A stretch of DNA of 51,470 nt, taken from contig DYEO01000070.1 of NCBI GenBank assembly GCA_020725665.1, positions 1 through 51,470 on the forward strand, given 5' to 3'. The stretch is from Dethiobacter sp. (GTDB lineage: Bacteria; Bacillota; Dethiobacteria; DTU022; UBA8154). The translations under genes and the position numbers were made by a program. The notes beneath the pieces are model-generated. The model made no database searches. It worked only from the letters and a program-made list of their open reading frames with translations, and was not told the DNA's origin. This document shows, in pieces, positions 24,107 to 32,426 of this stretch (positions are counted from its first letter, which is position 1; every line of letters starts with the position of its first letter).

Positions 24107-24175
24107 GTCTTTTTCTCCCCTTTTTATGCCACTAATTTCCCCGGGATGCAATTATTAATAAGCAGAAGTTAAAGA

Positions 24176-24216
24176 CTTCGACATTCTTGACGAAATTCCT
24201 TCACGAAAATCCTTCG
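24176..24216. repeat. Short imperfect tandem repeat upstream of the ThyA-like gene
   Basis: On the minus strand GGATTTTCGTGAA and GGAATTTCGTCAA follow each other, then GAATGTCGAAG: 13-bp units with a shared TTTCGT core. No function is evident. Confidence 0.45.
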
Positions 24217-24244
24217 AGATTTCTTAAAAAGGTGGGCATTTCAG

Positions 24245-24508
24245 TTAGACGAGGTAATCGAGATAACCGCTCGGAAAAAGGCGCTCGATCAGGGGTTCCA
24301 GGAGTTCTTTTATTTGTTCATAAACATCGCGTGCATTCTTGGCCGCAAAGAAACGATCCCGGGGGTTATCCCCCGGAAGCCCCCGCACACGATTGTGCTT
24401 ATCTACAAACCTGAGATCCACCTTTTCCCCGGAAAAACGCTGGTAAATTTTTTTCCCCAGGGGATAAGCGAGGGCATCCCTTTCCAGGTACACACGCTCC
24501 GGCTGAAA
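24245..24508 (-). pseudogene. Remnant of a spore-photoproduct-lyase family radical SAM gene with internal deletion
   Basis: Reading from about FQPERVYLERDALAYPLG through LRFVDKHNRVRGLPGDNPR, the frame matches the N-terminus of SPL-family proteins (KVYIEREALDYPLG, HNRVTGIPG). The radical SAM CxxxCxxC core of some 250 residues is absent. The frame then continues with YEQIKELLEPLIERLFPSG and YLDYLV, which look like the C-terminal helix and tail of the same family. The likeliest history is an in-frame internal deletion. A GTG at 24493 would be the only in-frame start. Confidence 0.65.
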
Positions 24509-24590
24509 AATGCTGCTTCCCCATTTCCGTTTATGCTGGACTGCTATGCTGACCTGCCTCTTTTAGATTGCCCCATTTTCAAATATTATA

Positions 24591-24626
24591 AAAAGGCATT
24601 TTTCCTGCAGCAGGGAAAATGCCTTT
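24591..24626 (-). terminator. Strong hairpin terminator downstream of the permease gene
   Basis: AAAGGCATTTTTCC and GGGAAAATGCCTTT enclose TGCAGCA; on the minus strand the stem is followed by TTTTTATAATATTT. It would end transcription of the permease at 24819-26228 after passing the repeat cluster. The long A/T-framed stem may act in both directions. Confidence 0.75.
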
Positions 24627-24680
24627 CGTGTATCATCCATAATTTACGGGGTGCAGGGTGCACCTTCGCGGCTATCAATC

Positions 24681-24820
24681 GGCGGGCGGCTGGGGTTGCC
24701 GCCCCTACACGGGCGGGCACAGAGACAAGCCCCTACCCCGCGGGCGGGGCATGCCCCGCCCCTACAGCCTGTATTTTCATTGTTTGGTGCCGCCACCTCC
24801 AGGGGGCGGCATGCCGTTCT
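24681..24820. repeat. REP-like GC-rich palindrome cluster downstream of the permease
   Basis: Three to four units lie in sequence: GGCGGGCGGCTGGGGTTGCC with GCCCCTAC, GGGCGGGCACAGAGACAAGC with CCCTAC, GGGCGGGGCATGCCCCGCCC with CTAC (24741-24764), and a diverged CCTCCAGGGGGCGGCATGCC (about 24795-24812). They share the GCCCCTAC end and CATG-centred palindrome with those at 18773-19088. The run abuts the 3' end of the permease gene. Confidence 0.75.
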
Positions 24821-26228
24821 ATCCCGCGATTTCTTTGCTACCGGCCTCCGCAAACGCCTCCGCCCCTATTATTTCTTCCAGGGGTGTTACCTCGAAAAGG
24901 CCCTTTTTCATTACCAGCTTAACCCAGAGAGCAGAGCCGGCAGCGGAGACTACAAGAAAGATGATGGCATATTGGTAAATCATCCGCTTGATCTCCGGCT
25001 CAGGGAAGATGTTGAGCATCATGTAGATCATACCGCCGATGCCGATAAGCTGAGGCAGAATCCAGAAAGGCGACTTAAAGGCACGTTTGGTATGGGGGTA
25101 TTTGTAACGCAGGATAATCACATTGAGGTGCGCAATGATATAGGTAATAAAGTAACAGAAAACACCGGCCAGGATAAAGACAACGATAATTTCGATCGTG
25201 GCCAGTCCAATGATGATTGGCGCCATAAAGAGGGCACTGGCAAAGACAATGGCCACCCAGGGAGTCTGCCAGCGGCTGAGCGTCCCCAGGATGCGGGGGG
25301 CCTGCCCTTCCTGTGCCAGGCCGTAAATCATGCGCGGAATAGCCGCTGTGAGGGTATTGACCGTGCTTAACGCGGCCAGGATAGTGGCTATGGCCATCCA
25401 CACCTGACCCGTGCGGCTCGCAATAGCCATACCTGCCTCCACGTGAGGCGCCGTGGAAGAGGCCAGCACATCCAGGGGAACATATTTAATGGAGGCAAGG
25501 CCGTAGATAACTTTGGTTATAAAGATAAGCAGAAGTGCACTGAACATGGCAATGGGAATATATATTTTCGGTTTACGGATTTCTTCAGCCAGAGGTGTTA
25601 CAAATTCAAGCCCGAGAAACAACCAGAAAGCGAGGGCGGTCAGGCTGAGCACGCTCAACCCCATCATATTGAACGTATCAAAAGAAGTGGCCACGGGTTC
25701 GCCTGCACCCATCCCTGTAAGGCCGATAATACCGATGACCAACAGGGTGCCCATCATCAGTGTGGTAAGAAACATCTGCAAATAGGCAAAAAAGTCAATG
25801 CCCCGGATATTGACCAGCATCAAAACGATAATCATACCGATGGAAAAGAGCTTGGGATTCACCGAGGGGGCAAAAACCTCGCTAAAAACAAGACCGGGGA
25901 TTGTCGATTCGGCACTGCCCGCAAATATGTTAACCAGGACATAACCGGCAACCACGGACATCAAACCGGCGAAGGGCCCGAGCGCGGGAAGGGTATAATG
26001 GTTAATTCCCCCTGCCTTGGGGATGATACTGGACAATTCGGCAAAGCTAAAGGCCACAAAGAGATTTAAGATCATTGCAATTACCATGGGTATGATAAAC
26101 CCCGGACCGGCTATGCCGAAACCCTGGCCCAAGGAAACCAGTGTGGTAGAGGCCACTACCAGACCCATGGCTGCAGCGATACACGGCCATAAACCCAAAC
26201 TTCTTTTCAATCCCTGCAACTCACCCAC
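24819..26228 (-). CDS. APC-family amino acid/polyamine permease
   Basis: A 469-residue transporter with about 12 hydrophobic spans. The APC landmark segment is LGLWPCIAAAMGLVVASTTLVSLGQGFGIAGPGF (helix 1 with the unwound substrate site), then FAELSSIIPKAGGINHYTLPALGPF and EFVTPLAEEIRKPKIYIP. The start is GTG at 26228, 8 nt after GGAGGAGG; an in-frame ATG 18 codons upstream lacks a site. The substrate is not predictable. A perfect 10-bp inverted repeat lies 48 bp upstream of the start (26276-26309). Confidence 0.9.
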   Translation of the reverse strand: MGELQGLKRSLGLWPCIAAAMGLVVASTTLVSLGQGFGIAGPGFIIPMVIAMILNLFVAFSFAELSSIIPKAGGINHYTLPALGPFAGLMSVVAGYVLVNIFAGSAESTIPGLVFSEVFAPSVNPKLFSIGMIIVLMLVNIRGIDFFAYLQMFLTTLMMGTLLVIGIIGLTGMGAGEPVATSFDTFNMMGLSVLSLTALAFWLFLGLEFVTPLAEEIRKPKIYIPIAMFSALLLIFITKVIYGLASIKYVPLDVLASSTAPHVEAGMAIASRTGQVWMAIATILAALSTVNTLTAAIPRMIYGLAQEGQAPRILGTLSRWQTPWVAIVFASALFMAPIIIGLATIEIIVVFILAGVFCYFITYIIAHLNVIILRYKYPHTKRAFKSPFWILPQLIGIGGMIYMMLNIFPEPEIKRMIYQYAIIFLVVSAAGSALWVKLVMKKGLFEVTPLEEIIGAEAFAEAGSKEIAG

Positions 26229-26553
26229 GATACAACCTCCTCCTTCGCAATTCTTGCCAACCCAAAAGACACCAGGCAGCATATTTAACGTACAGGAATA
26301 ATATGCTGCAATTGACTACCACGGCCGTTTCCCGCTACCTGAGTATCACCCCCGTTCTTGCTTTAAGCCCAAATAGTTTAAAATAACGGAAGGTTACGAT
26401 TATTTTTAATCCTATCTCATTTAAGCCAATTTGACCATCGGTAAAAAGTACTAATTTTGTCTTAAAATTGAAGATTTCCACTTACCCTATAAGGCATGAG
26501 TCGAAGGTCAAAAGTCAAAAGTCACCGGTCGGGAATAAAGAAAGTCGAATGTC
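26229..26553. other. Permease 5' region with inverted repeat and AAAGTC-type repeats
   Basis: No gene seen. GCAGCATATT (26276-26285) and AATATGCTGC (26300-26309) form a perfect 10-bp inverted repeat with a 14-bp spacer in the permease leader, a candidate operator or leader hairpin. From about 26500 the tract GTCGAAGGTCAAAAGTC and GTCGAATGTCAACATCG is made of AAAGTC-like units, as in the element at 4497-4646. It runs directly into the truncated amidohydrolase. Confidence 0.5.
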
Positions 26554-26766
26554 AACATCGATACGGCCCTGGCCTCTGCCCGGGAAATCAGTGATTTCGC
26601 CGGGGAATACGGCGTGGATCGCATCATCTTCGGCAGCGATTTCCCCTTCGGGGAGCCGGCCCGGGAACTTGCCAAGGTGGAAAAACTGTTTAGCGGCCCC
26701 AGCCGGGAAAGGGTCCTCGGCCAAAACCTGTTGGCGCTGCTGGGGAGAAACATTGAACGGAATTAG
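26554..26766 (+). pseudogene. C-terminal fragment of an amidohydrolase (metal-dependent hydrolase) gene
   Basis: In the frame ending at the TAG at 26764-26766 the sequence reads NIDTALASAREISDFAGEYG, then VDRIIFGSDFPFGEP, KVEKLFSGPSRERVLGQNLL and ALLGRN. This is the C-terminal 70 residues of amidohydrolase family 2 (the GSDFPF Asp is a metal/catalytic residue). Everything upstream is missing, the metal-binding HxH included. The break falls at the AAAGTC-type repeat, so the gene was cut there. Confidence 0.75.
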
Positions 26767-26849
26767 GAAACCGGCGAACCGGAAAGGGGTGTAAAATCTG
26801 GTAATTCTTCCGATAATAGTATTGAAGAACTTTAAAGGGGCAGTTTACC

Positions 26850-27509
26850 ATGTTAAAACAAATAGCCGCCCTGGGAACAACAGGAAAGGATAGAAAACCC
26901 CCCTTACCCGTCCGTAAAAACAGCCGCCCGCGTCAGGGAAAGGACTGCCTCGGGGAGACACACGCGGAGATCCTGGAACTCTCCCCCCTGGCCCGCTTCA
27001 TGACCGCTTTCCGCCACACTGCATGCCGCCACGAAACAACGGATACGACGTTTACCTTTGTCCTGGAAGCACGCGGCGACGCTTACACTACCCACCTGAA
27101 AGGACAGCTCGACTTGCAGGATCACACCTGGAGCGTTTACTGGAAAACAGATGCTGCAGTTCCTTACCCTGACGCCAAAGAGGGGTTTATTGCCGCGATG
27201 AAGCATTTTTTGAAAATGTATGGGGTAAAAAAAGACAAAAAAGAAGAACGCTCCTTTTCCCTTACGCTGCGCGGTGCGGAAGGTATGGGAACACTTGCGC
27301 TCTCGGGAAAAGGACTACAGGATATGTTGCATCATCTCCTGATGCAGGTTGTTTTACTCGCCGCTCTGCCGTTTCCAAAGGGTGGCCGGGAACGGCAACG
27401 GCAAATCTTCCGTGCCGCCGGCGATGATTACCAGACGCTGCGGGAAAGGTGCTCATTTTACTTTCCCTGGTCCGGCATGAAGGAACTGCATATAACCTTG
27501 CAGTTTTAG
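26850..27509 (+). CDS. Hypothetical protein, unrecognised
   Basis: A 219-residue, basic and apparently soluble protein. It has no signal peptide, membrane span or motif that I recognise. Residues 1-35 are Lys/Arg/Pro-rich and probably disordered; the rest alternates beta-like (TFTFVLEARGDAYTTHLKGQL) and helical segments. The ATG follows AAAGGGG. It lies 83 bp after the amidohydrolase fragment and ends 2 bp from the convergent nitroreductase gene, with no room for a long terminator. The codon pattern is consistent with a real gene. Confidence 0.6.
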   Translation: MLKQIAALGTTGKDRKPPLPVRKNSRPRQGKDCLGETHAEILELSPLARFMTAFRHTACRHETTDTTFTFVLEARGDAYTTHLKGQLDLQDHTWSVYWKTDAAVPYPDAKEGFIAAMKHFLKMYGVKKDKKEERSFSLTLRGAEGMGTLALSGKGLQDMLHHLLMQVVLLAALPFPKGGRERQRQIFRAAGDDYQTLRERCSFYFPWSGMKELHITLQF

Positions 27510-27511
27510 AT

Positions 27512-28330
27512 TTATTCCTCTCCCGCCTTTTTTTCTGCAACCGGAACATAGCGAGCCACATCAGGTGAAGGGAGAAATTCCCATCTGCCCCCAACCCCCA
27601 GGGCCCGTGCGCCCAGTTCGAAGTGCAGCATGGCAATCCCGCAATCCAGGCGCTTGGAAAAATGATTGGCGCCTCCCGGCTTACGCATGGAAACAACTAT
27701 TACACCATTATTTTCCATAAAGAAACACCAGGGCTGCCGGTTTACCGCCGAAGGGGCGATACGGGCCGCTTCCAGGCCGGCAAGGACCCACTCGGGCCAG
27801 TTTCCCCGTTTAATGTTCCGCGCAATCTGGTGCAGGTTTTTGCGCCGGCGGGAGCGGATCAGTGAGGACATGATCTTCTCTTCCCTGCTGTATTCCGCCG
27901 CAGCATAGCCGAGGGGGGAGACGGCATAAATCTTTTCCTTTTCTTGAGGTTTAACATCCAGGGCGGCCACCCAGGGATCGAAAAACCCGGAAATCCAGCA
28001 GGTGGAGAGGCCCAGCGCCGTCGCTTCCAGGATTAATGCCTCTCCAAGGTAGCCCACCCTGGCCTCCACATTTTCCATATTCCGCTCGCCCAGGAAGGCA
28101 AGATACGTGGAAGCACCCCTGACCTTGCCGTAAGCACCCACCAGTCCCCTGAAAATATCCTCCGTCATGCGCCGGATGAGCACCCCTCTTACACCTGCGA
28201 AAGGCTGGAAGCGGGTGCAGACCTCCTCCATTTTATCCAGGAGATGGGCAGCAATGGGTTTATCCGTGTACAGGCGGCGGGAGTGCCTTACTTTAAGGGC
28301 ACGGTACCAGGAATCAACGGGCAGTTCCAT
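27512..28330 (-). CDS. Nitroreductase family protein (FMN-dependent)
   Basis: A 272-residue protein of the nitroreductase superfamily. RHSRRLYTDKPI near the N-terminus is the usual FMN phosphate-binding start. GYLGEALILEATALGLSTCWISGFF and ARIAPSAVNRQPWCFF are conserved blocks. The order of parts resembles the double-length TM1586-type nitroreductases rather than short NfsA/NfsB enzymes. The substrate is unknown; it could reduce a quinone, nitro compound or flavin. It is followed closely upstream by the MetE-like gene (34-bp gap) and may share its transcript. Confidence 0.82.
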   Translation of the reverse strand: MELPVDSWYRALKVRHSRRLYTDKPIAAHLLDKMEEVCTRFQPFAGVRGVLIRRMTEDIFRGLVGAYGKVRGASTYLAFLGERNMENVEARVGYLGEALILEATALGLSTCWISGFFDPWVAALDVKPQEKEKIYAVSPLGYAAAEYSREEKIMSSLIRSRRRKNLHQIARNIKRGNWPEWVLAGLEAARIAPSAVNRQPWCFFMENNGVIVVSMRKPGGANHFSKRLDCGIAMLHFELGARALGVGGRWEFLPSPDVARYVPVAEKKAGEE

Positions 28331-28364
28331 AAAAGCCCTCCTTTAACTTAAAACCTTACTGTAA

Positions 28365-29393
28365 CTATAACTCCGCCTTGAAGTGCTCCGCTACTTCCTG
28401 CAACAGGCGGAAGGATTTTTCCACTGTTGCCTCCCCGTCCATATTGACCAGACAGCAGCGGGCCGGTGCCAGCCAGGCCTGCTCCAGGATTTGCCGCCGG
28501 GGGATGCCGCCGTGCTGCTCCAGGTGGCCCCAAAGATCCTCCAGCCTGGCAATCATGGATTGGACGTTTTCCTGGTCGTATTCCTCCGTGAGAGTGGGCG
28601 TTATTCCCCAGGAAATAATTCCTCCGTTATCCAGAAAAGCTTTAATATCTTCCCTGTAACGGGAAAATATTTCACCCCGTGCCAGGGCATCGATAGAAAG
28701 AACGTCCAGGTCCTGCTGCAGCAAAAAAGACCAGTCCGGGTTGCCACAGAGGTGTACACCCTTCGGCCCCGGAAATTTTTCCAGGAAAAGGCGGTAATCG
28801 TCAAAAGCCTTTTCGCTTGTATAGCCGGTGAAGGCCATAAAAACCATCTCCAGGCCCGGTTCGTCCACCCAGAGAAAAGACCCGTCATGCCTGGCATACA
28901 TTTCATTATACTGGGTCTGCAGCTTCCTGGCAACAAAATCAAAAATAAGCTGCCTGACCTCCTCATAGTAGATCATGGGCTTTTTATTTTCATCCAGGAT
29001 TTTCAGCCCGAAACTGACAGGGCCGATGGTCTGACCGCGAATATTTATATAGGAAGAGAGGTCTTCCTCCAGAAAACGGTGGAAAACAGCCGAGTACTGG
29101 GGAGAGAGGCGGAAATACGCTTCATCATCCCAGTGAGCTAAAAATTCCTCCAGCTTGACATAAAATTTTTCCAGGGAAAAACTGATGCTCCTGTTTTCCA
29201 GGTCAAGCGTGATACCGGGGAAGTGTTCCGATATCTGCACATACATATCTTCAAAAAAACTCGTGCGCGGCAGTTGCGGCCAAAAGGGAATATCGAGGCT
29301 GAGGGCCAGCTCAAGCGCCCGTTGCATATCCGTATGGGGGAGAATGCCCATGGCCGTGGTGCGGCAGTTTCCCTGCAGTTTCAGTATAATCAC
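28365..29393 (-). CDS. MetE/UROD-superfamily methyltransferase-like protein
   Basis: A 342-residue TIM-barrel protein related to the C-terminal catalytic domain of cobalamin-independent methionine synthase and to uroporphyrinogen decarboxylase-type methyltransferases. Recognisable parts are TDMQRALELALSLDIPFWPQLPR, RGQTIGPVSFG, VDEPGLEM, and GVHLCGNPDWSFLL, whose HxCG is a zinc-ligand pair. WLAPARCCLVN would hold the third zinc Cys. At this length it lacks the MetE N-terminal domain. It may move methyl groups from or to a corrinoid protein, as core-MetE relatives do in anaerobes. No corrinoid protein gene is adjacent. Confidence 0.72.
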   Translation of the reverse strand: MIILKLQGNCRTTAMGILPHTDMQRALELALSLDIPFWPQLPRTSFFEDMYVQISEHFPGITLDLENRSISFSLEKFYVKLEEFLAHWDDEAYFRLSPQYSAVFHRFLEEDLSSYINIRGQTIGPVSFGLKILDENKKPMIYYEEVRQLIFDFVARKLQTQYNEMYARHDGSFLWVDEPGLEMVFMAFTGYTSEKAFDDYRLFLEKFPGPKGVHLCGNPDWSFLLQQDLDVLSIDALARGEIFSRYREDIKAFLDNGGIISWGITPTLTEEYDQENVQSMIARLEDLWGHLEQHGGIPRRQILEQAWLAPARCCLVNMDGEATVEKSFRLLQEVAEHFKAEL

Positions 29394-29401
29394 CCCTCTT
29401 C

Positions 29402-29734
29402 CTATTGGGATCTGATCATAATCAACATCATCTTGAATTTTTCCAGGGCTTTAAGGGCATGTGGCTGGTTTGCCGGCATAATGATCATTTCACCGGCGCC
29501 TACCTTGTGGGGCCGGCCGCCTATTGTTATCTCCACTGATCCGTCAATCACATAGACCATGGCATCGAAGGGCGCCGTATGCTCACTTAAGCCCTGGCCC
29601 TGATCAAAGGAAAAAATTGTTACCGTTCCTGTAGTTTTACTGATAACCTCGCGGCTTACCACCGACCCTTCCTGGTACTGCACGAAGTCAGCCAGGCGGG
29701 CAACCTGAGCGGGAGAAAAACCTTTTTCGTTCAT
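29402..29734 (-). CDS. Cupin domain protein
   Basis: A 110-residue single cupin barrel. The two motifs are GLSEHTAPFDAMVYVIDGSVEITIGG and MPANQPHAL; the metal His residues are partly kept (SEHTAPFD, NQPHA), while the usual second His of motif 1 is absent. It probably binds a small ligand or metal in the cytoplasm. It lies 8 bp upstream of the MetE-like gene on the same strand, so the two are likely co-expressed. Confidence 0.85.
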   Translation of the reverse strand: MNEKGFSPAQVARLADFVQYQEGSVVSREVISKTTGTVTIFSFDQGQGLSEHTAPFDAMVYVIDGSVEITIGGRPHKVGAGEMIIMPANQPHALKALEKFKMMLIMIRSQ

Positions 29735-29801
29735 TATTTACAGCCTCCTTGTTTTTTTACATTCCGGGCGGACAGAGCCTTCCGCCCCGCCTGTCCCTGC
29801 C

Positions 29802-30533
29802 CTACAAAATCGATCCGGCCAGTCGGCGGGAACTTTCCCGCCTGAGATTTTTCAGCAGTTTTTCTTTTTCCCGGGGGGGCAGATCTCCTCTTGCGGCAGC
29901 CAGTTTAGCGTCGGCAAGCTTTATTATATCCAGGAACAATGCGGTATTGACGTCTGCCTCTGCCGTTTCGCCGTTGCTTGCGATTAGTTTTTTCACTTTA
30001 TCCTGCACGGGGCGGGGCATTTTTAGCCCTTTCATGATCTTGCCGGCCAGTTCAACACTTTTTTGCCGGATACAGAATCGGCGTTCCGCTTCTTCCTTTT
30101 GCGCCTCCTTACAGTCGGCATAGCCGGAATCGTGCAGCAGCACAGCGGCAATGACCACGATCGGATCCCCTTCCTTCTCCAGTTCCAGCAGGCGGGATGC
30201 GATTGTCGCAGCTTCCAGGGTAAACTTGAACCGCTCGCTTTCGCCAATAAAATAACGACGCACTTCCAACTCCAGGCGATCCCGCAAGGCTTCCGGTCTT
30301 TCCGTGAAAATACGGGATATATCTCCCACGCACTGATCCGCGTAGGCACACCAGAGGGCACACCCCAGGTTAAAACGGGGGTTCATGATCTGCTCCCCGC
30401 ACTGGGGACACTTAACCCTGGCATCTGTTTTCCAAAATTCCACCGCGGTTTGGCAGTGGGGGCATTGATGCTCAAAAATATCCTCCGGTTTCCAGTTGCG
30501 CCGGTCCTGCCCCGGGCATTTGGCTGATAACAT
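29802..30533 (-). CDS. HD-domain phosphohydrolase with N-terminal zinc ribbon
   Basis: A 243-residue protein. Residues 23-50 hold a zinc ribbon (CPHC ... CPQCGEQ), followed by a second Cys group (CALWCAYADQC). The C-terminal half is an HD domain with HDSGYAD as the metal-binding His-Asp, preceded by FTLEAATIASRLLELE and followed by DIIKLADAKLA. HD proteins of this size hydrolyse nucleotides or other phosphoesters; the substrate is unknown. It lies between hcp and the cupin gene on the same strand. Confidence 0.8.
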   Translation of the reverse strand: MLSAKCPGQDRRNWKPEDIFEHQCPHCQTAVEFWKTDARVKCPQCGEQIMNPRFNLGCALWCAYADQCVGDISRIFTERPEALRDRLELEVRRYFIGESERFKFTLEAATIASRLLELEKEGDPIVVIAAVLLHDSGYADCKEAQKEEAERRFCIRQKSVELAGKIMKGLKMPRPVQDKVKKLIASNGETAEADVNTALFLDIIKLADAKLAAARGDLPPREKEKLLKNLRRESSRRLAGSIL

Positions 30534-30535
30534 CT

Positions 30536-30631
30536 CTCATCCCTCCCTTCTTTCCCTTTAGGAGGTGTTCCGGGGGTAGCAGGTTGGAGGAAGCTACCGC
30601 CCCCCGTTAGCACTCTCGTACGGGATAAGAT
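30536..30631 (-). other. GC-rich hairpin between hcp and the HD-domain gene
   Basis: On the minus strand CGGGGGGCGGTAGC and GCTACCCCCGG can pair around TTCCTCCAACCT. There is no clean U-run, so it may be a processing or stability element rather than a terminator. An AGGAGG site near 30560 belongs to no obvious start codon. Confidence 0.4.
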
Positions 30632-32266
30632 TTATTTATTAAGGATCGCTGCCAGGTCCTCGTCCGGTGTGGAAATGGGCTTGATGTCAAAGGTCTTCAC
30701 CAGGAAATCGAGGATATTGGGAGTGATAAAAGCAGGCAGGCTCGGACCCAGATGAATGTTTTTAACACCAAGATGGAAGAGGGACAGCAAAATCGCACAT
30801 GCTTTTTGTTCGTACCAGGAAAGGATCAGGGTTAAAGGAAGGTCGTTCACTCCGCAGTTAAAGGCATTGGCCAGGGCAACCGCCACCTGGATGGCGGAGT
30901 AAGCATCATTACATTGCCCCATATCCAGAAGGCGCGGAATACCGCCGATATCCCCCAGTTTCTTGTCAAAGAAACGGAACTTGCCGCAGGCTAGGGTAAG
31001 GATCACTGTATCGCCAGGTGCTTTTTCCACAAACTCCGTGTAATAGCTGCGGCCCGCCTTGGCCCCGTCACAGCCGCCCACCAGGAAGAAATGCTTGATC
31101 GCTCCCGCTTTTACAGCATCGATAACTTTATCGGCCACGCCCAGCACCGTATTACGGGCAAATCCGACCAGCACACTCCCCTGATCCACGTCGGCATCAA
31201 AGCCGGGCATGGCCAGCGCCTTCTCAATGGCCGGGGTAAAATCACCGTCCTGCAGGTGAACCGCTCCCGGCCAGCCAACCATAGCAGTGGTAAAGATATT
31301 CCCCAGGTATGCATCCTGCGGTTCCTGGATACAGTTGGTGGTCATGACAATGGCGCCCGGGAACTGGGCAAACTCCTTTTTCTGGTTCTGCCAGGCTGTG
31401 CCGAAGTGTCCATATAAATGATCATATTTTTTTAGCTCGGGATAACCGTGAGCCGGCAGCATCTCCCCGTGGGTATAGACGTAAACACCTTTTCCCGCAG
31501 TCTGTTCCAGGATCCTCTGCAGATCTTTGAGGTCGTGTCCCGATACGAGCAGGCATTTACCCTTCTTGTGTCCTAGAGGAACCTCCGTGGGTACGGGATG
31601 GCCAAATGTACCTGTATTGCCCGCATCCAGCAATGCCATGGCCTGCAGGTTTATCTCTCCTACTTTCAGAACCAGCTTAACCCACTCATCAAGGTTGATT
31701 TGTTTTTCCAGTGTCAGCGAAACCAGTGCCTCATAAATGAAGGCGTAAACCTCATCGTCCTCCTGTTCAAGAATGGCAGCGTGATGGGTATAGGCTGCCA
31801 ATCCCTTGAGCCCGAAAAGCATGGTCTGCTGCAGAGACTGGATATCAGGTGCCGCATTTTTATCCCAGGGCTGACCGATCTCCTCACCCTGTGCAACGAG
31901 GGCTTCCAGACCCGGAGCAGGCACAAAGGAGGCCGATGCGTCTGCGAAATCAACCCTGCCACCCGCCTCTTTTACCTTCTCCTTCATGGCAGCGCTCAGG
32001 GAGACGGCACGCTCAATAAAGTCCACGAATCTTTGCGGGTCAAAGTTCACGTTGGTCAGGGTGGAAAACAGCCCCTCCGCGGTAAAGCGGTCTACTTCCC
32101 TATCCACCACACCGACACCGCGCCCTTCACTCGCTACCAGGGACAACCCCTTGAGGGCGTGCACCAACAGGTCCTGCAGGGCCGCTACCTCCGGTTTTTT
32201 ACCGCATACTCCTCTTACTGTGCAACCTGTTCCTTTAGCTGTCTGTTCACATTGATGACAAAACAT
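30632..32266 (-). CDS. hcp: Hydroxylamine reductase / hybrid cluster protein
   Basis: A 544-residue class II prismane protein. The N-terminal proximal [4Fe-4S] ligands are MFCHQCEQTAKGTGCTV ... GVCGKKP. The hybrid cluster ligands lie in VMTTNCIQ, VGGCDGAK, TLACGKFRF and in the CNDAYSA region. It reduces NO to N2O and hydroxylamine to ammonia and protects against nitrosative stress. GGAGGGAGAGG precedes the ATG. The Rrf2-type regulator immediately upstream on the same strand probably controls it. No hcr reductase gene is adjacent. Confidence 0.95.
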   Translation of the reverse strand: MFCHQCEQTAKGTGCTVRGVCGKKPEVAALQDLLVHALKGLSLVASEGRGVGVVDREVDRFTAEGLFSTLTNVNFDPQRFVDFIERAVSLSAAMKEKVKEAGGRVDFADASASFVPAPGLEALVAQGEEIGQPWDKNAAPDIQSLQQTMLFGLKGLAAYTHHAAILEQEDDEVYAFIYEALVSLTLEKQINLDEWVKLVLKVGEINLQAMALLDAGNTGTFGHPVPTEVPLGHKKGKCLLVSGHDLKDLQRILEQTAGKGVYVYTHGEMLPAHGYPELKKYDHLYGHFGTAWQNQKKEFAQFPGAIVMTTNCIQEPQDAYLGNIFTTAMVGWPGAVHLQDGDFTPAIEKALAMPGFDADVDQGSVLVGFARNTVLGVADKVIDAVKAGAIKHFFLVGGCDGAKAGRSYYTEFVEKAPGDTVILTLACGKFRFFDKKLGDIGGIPRLLDMGQCNDAYSAIQVAVALANAFNCGVNDLPLTLILSWYEQKACAILLSLFHLGVKNIHLGPSLPAFITPNILDFLVKTFDIKPISTPDEDLAAILNK

Positions 32267-32426
32267 TTTTTTCCTCTCCCTCCGGTTTTTTTTAAAATTT
32301 TAACCTCTTTAACAATTACCTTTTATCCCCCGGTTCACAAACTTTAAAGCAACACCTCCTTTAATACGGGTTTAATTTTCTTAAGCTATTCTATTATGGT
32401 TGAATCCTGGTAACCCTTATTGCCCC

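Noticed and set aside
24314..24922. Long plus-strand frame of about 200 codons over the SPL remnant and repeats
   Set aside because: It is antisense to the SPL fragment and passes through GC-rich palindromes, which create open frames by composition (VAAPTRAG-like strings).
26229..26270. Sigma-54 promoter TTGGCA-N4-TTGC ahead of the permease
   Set aside because: The GG and GC elements are 10 bp apart instead of 12, so it does not fit the consensus spacing.
26468..26794. Plus-strand frame of 108 codons over the amidohydrolase fragment
   Set aside because: The amidohydrolase signal GSDFPF is in another frame; this one is Ser/Pro-rich with no family and no ribosome-binding site.
32340..32366. 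Leader peptide behind the orphan AGGAGGTG upstream of hcp
   Set aside because: The nearest start codons give either a two-codon frame or a nine-codon frame too far from the site.
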